Shown piece after piece: positions 1 through 5,275 of a stretch of 5,275 nucleotides of DNA. Source of the stretch: an uncultured Mucilaginibacter sp. (GTDB lineage: Bacteria; Bacteroidota; Bacteroidia; Sphingobacteriales; Sphingobacteriaceae); assembly GCA_946479225.1 (NCBI GenBank), contig CAMLFI010000221.1, positions 1 through 5,275 of the forward strand. Direction: 5' to 3'. Made by a program: the position numbers and the translations under genes. Every line of letters starts with the position of its first letter. Position 1 is the stretch's first letter. Under the pieces are notes generated by a model. The model saw only the letters and a program-made list of their open reading frames with translations. It ran no database searches and had not been told where the DNA came from.

Positions 1-69
1 TAAATCGGGTTCAGTATTAATAACCCAAAGTGTAAACTTTTTTTAGGACGGGTCATTTTAAAACAGACC

Positions 70-97
70 GTTCCAAGTGTTCCAAACTGTTCCAAAA
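70..97. repeat. Three direct repeats of GTTCCAA at 9-10-bp spacing
   Basis: GTTCCAA begins at 70, 79 and 89 (GTTCCAAGT, GTTCCAAACT, GTTCCAAAA). The spacing is close to one DNA helical turn. A further GTTCCA is found at 247-252 and the reverse complement TGGAAC at 277-282. The last unit runs into an odd palindrome, CCAAAATTTGG (92-102). Function is unknown; protein-binding sites or simple-sequence drift are both possible. Confidence 0.6.
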
Positions 98-284
98 TTT
101 GGTCGAAAAATTGAAATTTAGACAGTTTTCAATCAGTTGATAGTCAGAGTTATACAAGCAATTTACAGCTAATCTTACTGACTTATAAGTAGTTTCACCA
201 TGACGGTATTAACTATTTGATTTTCAGTAACTTTGTTTTTAAAAGTGTTCCACGCTTTGCAACCCTTTATATTTTTTGGAACAG
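87..284. repeat. 11-bp perfect inverted repeat spanning most of the gene-free left end
   Basis: CTGTTCCAAAA (87-97) is exactly reverse-complemented by TTTTGGAACAG (274-284). A shorter local pairing is possible for the right arm: TGTTCCA (246-252) with TGGAACA (277-283). The latter lies 23 nt beyond the DUF1801 stop codon and could form a weak hairpin with a 24-nt loop at the end of that transcript. There is no proper U-tract. Confidence 0.45.
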
Positions 285-305
285 CAGCGCAGGCAAAAAG
301 ATTGA

Positions 306-668
306 TCACTTCTTCTTCTTTTTCTCCAAGCTCTTCTCTACTCTAAACTTCACTATTCGTGTTACCAGATCAAGCGGCAATGGTTTATCCAATGGGAACT
401 GTAGGGTGCCTTTACCCGCTTCGTATTGCGCCGTTTCTTCTTTAAAGGCTTCAATACCCATCGGTGCAGGGTAAAACCCTATGTGGCTTTTATAACCGCC
501 AAAATGTACCAAATTGCCATTCAAAACAAAGGTGGGAATGCCGTATTTAATGGCTTCTTCGGCAGCGGGAGCAGCTGCATGGATGGTGTTACGAATTTGT
601 TGAAGCAATACCTGCACATCATCAGGGAAAGAGGTGATGTACTCATCAATGTTGTTATAGTTCTTCAT
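306..668 (-). CDS. DUF1801 (YdhG-like) domain protein
   Basis: This is a small soluble cytoplasmic protein of 120 residues, the usual size for a stand-alone DUF1801 domain. Family hallmarks are an N-terminal IDEYITSFPDDVQ segment (7-19) with the helix LLQQIRNTIHAAAP, then EEAIKYGIPTF (37-47), HFGGYKSHIGFYP (55-67), and KGTLQFPLDKPLP (86-98) leading into the last helix VTRIVKFRVEKS (102-113). Relatives are often labelled 'iron chaperone' because Bacillus subtilis YdhG (Fra) is a frataxin-like protein with this domain. That role cannot be assumed here, and many DUF1801 proteins are uncharacterised. The C-terminus ends in five lysines after LE, which is basic and probably disordered. The ATG at 668 fits the family start, and no Shine-Dalgarno motif precedes it. 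It lies 114 bp after the secreted-protein gene with a stem-loop between them, so it is probably transcribed separately. Confidence 0.9.
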   Translation of the reverse strand: MKNYNNIDEYITSFPDDVQVLLQQIRNTIHAAAPAAEEAIKYGIPTFVLNGNLVHFGGYKSHIGFYPAPMGIEAFKEETAQYEAGKGTLQFPLDKPLPLDLVTRIVKFRVEKSLEKKKKK

Positions 669-730
669 CGTTGTTTATTTGATGATCCGAATTTACATTG
701 ATTTACCGCTTTTGGTGATGGCTGAAAACG

Positions 731-765
731 ACAAGATCAGGGGGTATTTAGCCTCCTGATCCTGT
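731..765 (-). terminator. Stem-loop, probable terminator of the secreted-protein gene
   Basis: GATCAGGGGG (735-744) pairs with CCTCCTGATC (752-761) around a 7-nt loop. On the minus-strand transcript the stem extends outward to ACA/TGT through a G-U pair, giving 11 continuous pairs, one A/C mismatch, then two more G-C pairs. It begins 18 nt after the stop codon at 783. The following RNA is only moderately U-rich (a UUUU run after the stem), so termination may be incomplete. On the plus strand the inner stem is continuous through a G-U pair, but no plus-strand gene ends here. Confidence 0.6.
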
Positions 766-782
766 GCAATGTGTTTTGTATT

Positions 783-1637
783 TTAGTTCTCTATCGGCGA
801 GAATACTTCTAAAAGAATATCCCATTTATGTGCCTTATCAATTTCCCATATGCGCACGTAGTGATAATGATTAACTACATTACCTTTTTTAATCGTGGCT
901 TTCCCAAAGCTGTAGGCCAGGTCGCCGCTTGCAGCGCGTCCGGCACCGGCGGTTTCTGCAGAGATATTGATAGCATTGTTGTTTATAAATTTCAACACTT
1001 TGTCTGTGCCTGTCATTGGTTCAAAACCAGGGAAATAATACCTGCCTTCGGGACTTAAAAATTCTTTATAGGCAGCCATTTCTGATTTTGGCAAAGAAAG
1101 ATTGAAAGTTTTATCTGTATTTACTATAATAGTTTTTCCGTTAAAAGGATCCTTAGATTCCTTAACCGGTTTGGCATCACTTTCTTTAAAATCAGTTAGT
1201 TGTTTTTCTACCGGCTCAGGGTGTTGTATGCCCAGGTATATCAATAGTTTTAATTTGTTATTGGCATCTGCCTTCCATACAGAAACGTAATCGCCATAAA
1301 CCTTGTCGTCCTCCGTCTTGCCATTTTGGTAGGTATAGGGCCCTGCAGTAAAAGCCAGGTCGCCATTTGCAGATATGCGCGCAAATTTAGGTTCTTGTTT
1401 CAAAGTGCCCGGTTGCTTATCCATGTTGGCATAGAAATCGGTTATTTTTACCGCATTAGGCTTAAAAACAAAGCCTTCTCCATCGGCAACAGCTAAAAAA
1501 CCTTGTTTTATCCCCTTGGTGGTAACTACTTTACTAAAATTAGTTTCCGCTTCTATTACTTTGCTAACCTTTGCAGATTGTGCCGAAGCAAGCGCCGAGT
1601 AGCTTAAAATTAAGGTGGCCAGGAATATTTTTTTCAT
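783..1637 (-). CDS. Secreted protein with two NTF2-like (DUF4440-type) halves, function unknown
   Basis: The protein has 284 residues from the preferred ATG at 1637. An in-frame ATG at 1673 would add 12 residues, but the downstream start gives a classical signal peptide: MKK, a hydrophobic core, and ALASA|Q with cleavage expected after A19. It also sits after an A-rich leader of the kind Bacteroidota use. No lipobox cysteine is seen, so the product is probably a soluble periplasmic protein. The mature part has two similar halves joined by a Lys/Asp-rich linker (about 143-170). In half one, SANGDLAFTAGPYTYQNG (89-106) is followed by YGDYVSVWKADANNKLKLLI (114-133). In half two, AASGDLAYSFGKATIKKG (235-252) is followed by HYHYVRIWEIDKAHKWDILL (257-276). 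The pattern (S-GDLA, strand, turn, strand, Y-VR/SVW, K-LLI) matches SnoaL/DUF4440-like NTF2 folds. No catalytic residues can be named. It appears to be a single-gene unit between cysS and a terminator-like hairpin. Confidence 0.8.
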   Translation of the reverse strand: MKKIFLATLILSYSALASAQSAKVSKVIEAETNFSKVVTTKGIKQGFLAVADGEGFVFKPNAVKITDFYANMDKQPGTLKQEPKFARISANGDLAFTAGPYTYQNGKTEDDKVYGDYVSVWKADANNKLKLLIYLGIQHPEPVEKQLTDFKESDAKPVKESKDPFNGKTIIVNTDKTFNLSLPKSEMAAYKEFLSPEGRYYFPGFEPMTGTDKVLKFINNNAINISAETAGAGRAASGDLAYSFGKATIKKGNVVNHYHYVRIWEIDKAHKWDILLEVFSPIEN

Positions 1638-1723
1638 TTTTTTTGTTTTGATGATATTATTGAGGTTGAACACGAATGTTTGTCTTTTGTTGTATTGTTT
1701 TGTTGATAACGTAATATTTTCAA

Positions 1724-3187
1724 TTAAATTTTAGTCCAGTTAGTCCCTTCTTTACTATCCTTTAGCTGGAACCCAATTTTCTGCAAGCCATCCCTAATTT
1801 TATCAGAAGTGGCGTAATCTTTATTTGATTTAGCTTCGTTTCTTAATGAAACTACCAGGTCAAGCACTTTGGGCAGGTCATCATTGGCGGCCTGTTCATT
1901 TTTAAGGCCTAAAACCTCAAACACAAAAGTGTTCATCATGTTTTTAAGCAGCTGTAAATTATTTGCGTCGATATTTAACTTCCCGTCATTAACAGAATTG
2001 ATAATACGCGCTCCCTCAAATAGTTCTGCTATTAAAACAGGGCTGTTAAAGTCATCATTCATAGCTTGGTAGCACCGTGCGGTCAATGGCGCAATTTCAA
2101 CATCAGATGCAGGCGAAGCTTTAAGGTTATCCAGCAATGACAAGGCGTTCATCAAACGTTTAAAGCCCTTTTCAGATGCTTCCATTGCATCGTTGCCAAA
2201 ATCAAGGGTGCTGCGGTAGTGTGCCTGCAGCATAAAAAAGCGCACCGTCATTGGGCTGTAGCCTTTGCTTAGAATAGAATTATCTCCTGAAAAAAGCTCG
2301 TGCGGCAAAAAGCTGTTGCCTAATGATTTTGACATTTTTTGCCCGTTAACCGTAAGCATATTGGTATGTACCCAATACCTGGCCGGGTTTTTACCGCAGC
2401 AAGCTACGTTTTGTGCTATTTCATTAGTATGATGAGTAGGGGCAAGGTCAATACCGCCGCCATGTATGTCAAACTGATGGCCCAGGTATTTAGCACTCAT
2501 GGCAGAGCACTCCAAATGCCAGCCCGGAAAGCCGTTACCCCAGGGCGATGGCCACTGCATTAAATGCTCAGGCTTGGCCTTTATCCATAAGGCAAAATCA
2601 AGCTTGCCATGTTTTTCATCCTGTCCACCGAGGTCGCGGGTATTGGTAAGCAGGTCCTCCAGCTTGCGGCCATTTAATATACCGTAATCCTGACTTTGAT
2701 TATATTTTTCAACATCAAAATATATAGAACCGTTTACTTCGTAAGCATAGCCCTTGGCCATAATGCTTTTAACCAGCTCTATCTGCTCAATTATATGCCC
2801 GGTAGCTGTTGGTTCAATGCTGGGCGGCAGTGTGTTAAGAATCTGCATTACTTCGTGAAAGCCCACGCTGTATTTTTGAACTATCTCCATAGGCTCTAAC
2901 TGAGCCAGTTTAGCCTTTTTGGATATTTTGTCCTCCCCCTCGTCCCCTGCATCGCCCTCTAAGTGACCTGCGTCGGTAATATTACGAACATATCTCACCT
3001 TATAGCCTAAATGACTAAGATATCTGAATATCAGATCAAAAGAAACATAAGTGCGACAATTGCCCATGTGAGCATCGCTGTAAACCGTTGGACCGCACAC
3101 ATACATGCCAACGTGTGGCGCTGCAAGTGGTATAAATTGGTCTTTTTTGCGTGTTAGGGTATTGTAAACAAACAAATTTTGCTCCAT
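1724..3187 (-). CDS. cysS: Cysteinyl-tRNA synthetase
   Basis: CysS charges tRNA-Cys with cysteine using ATP; it is a cytoplasmic, essential class I aminoacyl-tRNA synthetase. The 487 residues match the family's usual length. Visible in order are the MYVCGPTVYSDAHMGN region (28-43) with zinc ligand C31 and the HIGH-like HMGN; RNITD (68-72); GWHLECS (222-228) with zinc ligand C227; HGGGIDL (242-248); H252 and E256, equivalent to the last two zinc ligands; KMSKS (284-288); the helical MNDDFNSP block (376-383); and a C-terminal anticodon-binding part with NKDYATSDKIRD (455-466) and GTNW (481-484). The GDAGDEGED insertion (78-86) and PTHHTNEIAQ, in place of the E. coli FPHHENEIAQ, keep all zinc ligands and look lineage-typical. 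The ATG at 3187 is the natural start, since the family begins about 25 residues before MYVCGPTVY. No T-box leader is present. No functional link to the neighbours is evident. Confidence 0.99.
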   Translation of the reverse strand: MEQNLFVYNTLTRKKDQFIPLAAPHVGMYVCGPTVYSDAHMGNCRTYVSFDLIFRYLSHLGYKVRYVRNITDAGHLEGDAGDEGEDKISKKAKLAQLEPMEIVQKYSVGFHEVMQILNTLPPSIEPTATGHIIEQIELVKSIMAKGYAYEVNGSIYFDVEKYNQSQDYGILNGRKLEDLLTNTRDLGGQDEKHGKLDFALWIKAKPEHLMQWPSPWGNGFPGWHLECSAMSAKYLGHQFDIHGGGIDLAPTHHTNEIAQNVACCGKNPARYWVHTNMLTVNGQKMSKSLGNSFLPHELFSGDNSILSKGYSPMTVRFFMLQAHYRSTLDFGNDAMEASEKGFKRLMNALSLLDNLKASPASDVEIAPLTARCYQAMNDDFNSPVLIAELFEGARIINSVNDGKLNIDANNLQLLKNMMNTFVFEVLGLKNEQAANDDLPKVLDLVVSLRNEAKSNKDYATSDKIRDGLQKIGFQLKDSKEGTNWTKI

Positions 3188-3191
3188 GAGA

Positions 3192-3199
3192 CAAACTTA
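3192..3199 (-). promoter_or_regulatory. Candidate Bacteroidota -7 element before cysS
   Basis: Read on the minus strand this is TAAGTTTG, an exact match to the Bacteroidota -7 consensus TAnnTTTG. It ends only 4 nt before the cysS ATG. No clear TTG -33 element is found at the usual distance upstream. If it is used, the transcript would start at or very near the ATG and so be leaderless or nearly so. The motif is short and AT-rich, so it could occur by chance. Confidence 0.25.
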
Positions 3200-3278
3200 C
3201 AATTTTTTGGTTTAGTTGAACGGTTGGATCGGGTTGTTTAGGTTGAGTTGATCTAATTTTACAATTAGTTGTAAGTTT
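3193..3278. repeat. 10-bp inverted repeat flanking the cysS upstream gap, plus a competing local hairpin
   Basis: AAACTTACAA at 3193-3202 is the exact reverse complement of TTGTAAGTTT at 3269-3278, with 66 bp between the arms. The distal arm also takes part in a local perfect 6-bp hairpin, TTACAA-TTAG-TTGTAA (3259-3274), 21 nt past the EEP stop codon. The two pairings share bases 3269-3274 and exclude each other. The arm at 3193-3202 lies just before the cysS start. The gap also holds several CAACC/CAACT motifs on the minus strand (within 3214-3250). The local hairpin has no U-tract, so it is a poor terminator. A regulatory role is inference only. Confidence 0.5.
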
Positions 3279-3295
3279 TTAATTTTCAGCAACCG

Positions 3296-4411
3296 CTACT
3301 TCAAAACCAAATCAGCATATACCGGGTAATGGTCTGATAATTTCTGTTTTACGATGCTATAGTTCAACACGTCAAAACGGTTGGCCGGCATTATGTAATC
3401 AATTTGATAGTTGGGGAAATCGCCATTATAAGTGCGACCCAGCCCAAAACCCTTTTCGCGAAAGCTGTTTTTTATTCCTTTGGCCATTTGGTTAACCGCG
3501 AAGGATGTTGGCGTATCATTAAAATCTCCTGAAATAATGTATGGATACGGGCATTGTGCTGCGTGTTCCTTTATGATAATTACCTGTTCGGCACGTTTTA
3601 AAAAGGCCCGTTTAAGTTTGCCACCCAACCGCCTGGTAGAGGAAAGATCTGCCTTGCCACGTTTTGTAATAGTGTCTAAATATTGATAATCCTGAGTTCC
3701 AAATTGTATTGATTGCAGGTGGACACTATAAAAACGAATGATCTGTTCTCCTTTTTTTACATCAGCGTAAATACATTGCACGCCGCTCCCGGGTTCGGCT
3801 ATCGCAACCCTGCCCTTTGATACGATAGGATAGCGTGAAAAAATTGCCATCCCAATTATCTCATGTTCATTCTCCTGATTACCTTCGGTATGCCGGTAGG
3901 TGGTTTTAAGTATTTTGTTAAGGGAGTCTTTCATGGCATAAGGGCCGCTTTTACGCGACAAGTATTCTTGTATGCCAATAATATCAGGGTTAACATTGGC
4001 TATGATCTTTAACATACCGTGCCGGGTAACGTGATCCTCGCTAATGCCGTTCAATTTAAAATTATGTACGTTGTAAGTCATAACGCGCATATTGCCAGCC
4101 TTTCGTTCGGGATCATTGCCACTCCAAAAAGAAAAACCAACGTTGCTTAATAACACGTTATAACCAATTAATATAACGATGACGGATATCAGCGCCCATT
4201 TGCTGCGTTTGATAAGCCAAAAAACTAAAAAAAGCACATTTGTTAACAAAAGAGGGGGATAAGCCAACCCAAAGAAAGCTACTACCCAAAATTTGCGCGG
4301 GTCAATTACTGGAGCCAGGTAAGAAATAAGCAAGGCAAGGGCAATTCCGCAGTTAATGAAGATAAGCAGCTTTGTAAAAAAAGAAAGTTTTTGGTTAGAT
4401 CTCTTCTTCAT
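3296..4411 (-). CDS. Membrane-anchored endonuclease/exonuclease/phosphatase (EEP) family protein
   Basis: This 371-residue protein is a metal-dependent phosphoesterase of the EEP superfamily (DNase I, exonuclease III, sphingomyelinase and inositol phosphatase fold) behind an N-terminal membrane domain. Hydrophobic segments lie near 12-34, 41-67 and 73-93. Basic stretches at 1-14 and 68-71 suggest an inside N-terminus, which puts the catalytic domain outside the cytoplasmic membrane. The catalytic motifs are all present: MTYNVHNF (111-118, N114), IQE (E149, metal ligand), SVHLQS (H231), SGDFND (D296 and N298), QIDYIM (D338) and SDHYPV (H361, the catalytic histidine). It should therefore be active. 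The substrate is unknown: nucleic acid, phospholipid or sphingolipid, and sugar phosphate are all possible. The ATG at 4411 lies inside the end of the rhomboid gene, with no Shine-Dalgarno motif, so translational coupling is likely. The family call is firm and the substrate is open. Confidence 0.94.
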   Translation of the reverse strand: MKKRSNQKLSFFTKLLIFINCGIALALLISYLAPVIDPRKFWVVAFFGLAYPPLLLTNVLFLVFWLIKRSKWALISVIVILIGYNVLLSNVGFSFWSGNDPERKAGNMRVMTYNVHNFKLNGISEDHVTRHGMLKIIANVNPDIIGIQEYLSRKSGPYAMKDSLNKILKTTYRHTEGNQENEHEIIGMAIFSRYPIVSKGRVAIAEPGSGVQCIYADVKKGEQIIRFYSVHLQSIQFGTQDYQYLDTITKRGKADLSSTRRLGGKLKRAFLKRAEQVIIIKEHAAQCPYPYIISGDFNDTPTSFAVNQMAKGIKNSFREKGFGLGRTYNGDFPNYQIDYIMPANRFDVLNYSIVKQKLSDHYPVYADLVLK

Positions 4412-5261
4412 GTTTGCTGGCGCGAAAAAGGATTTCTTTTTCCTGCTTGGTTAAGCTGTCGTATCCTGTTGTCGAAATTTTGTCTAATATAGCATCTACA
4501 TCCTCCTGGCGGGGTTTGGCCGACGAGCTTTTATCGTGGTTGGTTGATACTACTTTAAGTTTTGATTTGCGTTTGAATATTCCAGTTATATTTTCAATCC
4601 AGTCGTTACCACGCTGCAACTGCTTTACGTAAATAAAGCCGATCAACGCACCCCCTAAATGGGCAATTTGTCCGCCTGCGTTTGGTCCGGTAGTGCTTAA
4701 AAAATCGACAGCAACATAAAATAAGGCAATCCACTTTATTTTTACCGGTCCTATAAACATAAGACTAATGGAATAGTTGGGAACAATAGTTGCCGCCGCA
4801 ACAACAATCGCCATAACGCTTGCTGATGCACCTACAACGTGACTAACCTGCTTAACATAGGAGAATAGAGGCAGCAAATTAAAAGCAACAACAAATAAAA
4901 TACCCCCCGCAAGGCCCCCTAACAGGTACAGCCCGATGGTGCGCTTTTTACCTAAGAATTCCTCAAATATCTGCCCGAACCAGTACAGCCACAGCATATT
5001 GAACAGGATGTGAAACACACCCGCATGCATAAACATATAGGTTAAAGGTGTCCAAAAGCGGAACAGCAGATCGTGAAGATTTGATGGGAGGGAAAGATAA
5101 GTGTCGCTAAACTGGCTAATGTTATCCGTTCTGAACATTAACCCTTCTATAACCGCAGGTACATTAATTAACAAGTACGCGATGACGTTTATCCATATCA
5201 ACAGATAAAGCTTACTGCGTAAGCCGTTTATTTTATATTGTATGTTATCCCAAAAAGTCAT
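4395..5261 (-). CDS. Rhomboid family intramembrane serine protease with C-terminal cytosolic extension
   Basis: This is a 288-residue polytopic inner-membrane protease that should cleave transmembrane substrates within the bilayer. The rhomboid core is complete. HxxxxHxxxN in TM2 gives H79, H84 and N88; GASA at 144-147 carries the catalytic serine S146 in TM4; AHLGGALIG in TM6 carries the catalytic histidine H201. Six hydrophobic segments are visible near 19-42, 80-98, 108-131, 142-160, 172-189 and 197-215. The segment from the L1 loop into TM2 (RFWTPLTYMFMHAGVFHILFN) resembles E. coli GlpG closely. A Lys/Ser-rich linker (about 230-250) leads to a short tail (252-288, VDAILDKISTTGYDSLTKQE onward). 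I associate this tail with Bacteroidota rhomboids, possibly the family called DUF6576, but this is from memory. The ATG at 5261 has no Shine-Dalgarno motif. The stop overlaps the next gene by 17 bp. Substrates cannot be deduced. The family call is very secure. Confidence 0.96.
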   Translation of the reverse strand: MTFWDNIQYKINGLRSKLYLLIWINVIAYLLINVPAVIEGLMFRTDNISQFSDTYLSLPSNLHDLLFRFWTPLTYMFMHAGVFHILFNMLWLYWFGQIFEEFLGKKRTIGLYLLGGLAGGILFVVAFNLLPLFSYVKQVSHVVGASASVMAIVVAAATIVPNYSISLMFIGPVKIKWIALFYVAVDFLSTTGPNAGGQIAHLGGALIGFIYVKQLQRGNDWIENITGIFKRKSKLKVVSTNHDKSSSAKPRQEDVDAILDKISTTGYDSLTKQEKEILFRASKHEEEI

Positions 5262-5275
5262 AGATCAATTAACAT

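Larger units (their letters stand above)
1..305. other. Gene-free left end with short repeats and palindromes
   Basis: No credible coding region is present. An open frame from 217 runs antisense into the DUF1801 gene and has a low-complexity, phenylalanine-rich translation, so it is not a gene. The region is AT-rich. Small structures seen are GGGTT/AACCC (7-11 with 22-26); AAAGT/ACTTT followed by a T-run (27-44), which on the plus strand resembles a weak terminator; a TTTTAAAA palindrome (56-63); ATTGAAA/TTTCAAT (110-116 with 127-133); and the 10-bp palindrome ACTTATAAGT (181-190). TAACTTTG (228-235) matches TAnnTTTG, but no plus-strand gene follows. It is probably the spacer between DUF1801 and a gene beyond the left edge. 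Confidence 0.6.

Noticed and set aside
1..45. tRNA T-arm-like GGGTTC at the left edge
   Set aside because: The loop closing to AACCC is 10 nt, not 7, and no acceptor or anticodon arm is present.
228..235. Plus-strand promoter TAACTTTG
   Set aside because: It matches TAnnTTTG but has no -33 partner, and no plus-strand gene lies downstream.
217..701. Plus-strand open frames at 217-474 and 426-701
   Set aside because: They are antisense to the DUF1801 gene, have low-complexity or non-family-like translations, and lack supporting signals. The minus-strand frame shows clear DUF1801 motifs.
1638..1673. Upstream ATG at 1673 as the start of the secreted protein
   Set aside because: It would place a polar, Lys-containing 12-residue extension ahead of an otherwise textbook signal peptide. 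The ATG at 1637 is preferred.
1638..1723. Terminator after cysS
   Set aside because: Only a weak imperfect palindrome around TTACGTTA is visible, without a stable stem or U-tract.
2400..2460. Altered zinc-site motif in cysS (PTHHTNEIAQ rather than FPHHENEIAQ)
   Set aside because: The zinc ligands H252 and E256 are retained, as are C31 and C227. The change looks typical of this lineage, not a defect.
3188..3295. T-box-like leader for cysS
   Set aside because: The gap is too short, has no T-box sequence or specifier stem, and T-boxes are characteristic of Gram-positive bacteria.

Overview
The window looks like ordinary chromosomal DNA from a member of the Bacteroidota, most likely the family Sphingobacteriaceae (Mucilaginibacter/Pedobacter type). 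This placement is inferred from protein style and gene organisation, not from a database search. The evidence is: an AT-leaning base composition; no Shine-Dalgarno motif before any of the five starts, with A-rich leaders instead; a TAnnTTTG element of the Bacteroidota promoter type before cysS; a cysteinyl-tRNA synthetase with a GDAGDEGED insertion after the RNITD motif and the zinc-site variant PTHHTNEIAQ; and a rhomboid protease with a cytosolic C-terminal extension.

All five genes lie on the minus strand, so transcription runs from right to left. At the right end (5261 to 3296) a rhomboid intramembrane serine protease overlaps by 17 bp the start of a membrane-anchored endonuclease/exonuclease/phosphatase (EEP) family protein. 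The two are almost certainly co-transcribed and translationally coupled. After a 108-bp gap rich in inverted repeats comes cysS (3187 to 1724), the only clear housekeeping gene. After 86 bp comes a secreted protein of two similar NTF2-like halves (1637 to 783), followed by a good stem-loop that probably ends its transcript. The last gene is a small DUF1801-family protein (668 to 306).

Positions 1 to 305 hold no credible gene. They contain short repeats of GTTCCA, an 11-bp inverted repeat and several small palindromes.

There is no mobile element, CRISPR array, rRNA, tRNA, toxin-antitoxin pair or defence-like cassette, and no convincing sign of an undescribed system. The points most worth a second look are the translationally coupled rhomboid/extracytoplasmic EEP pair, the internally duplicated secreted protein, the competing hairpins upstream of cysS, and the GTTCCA repeats at the left edge.
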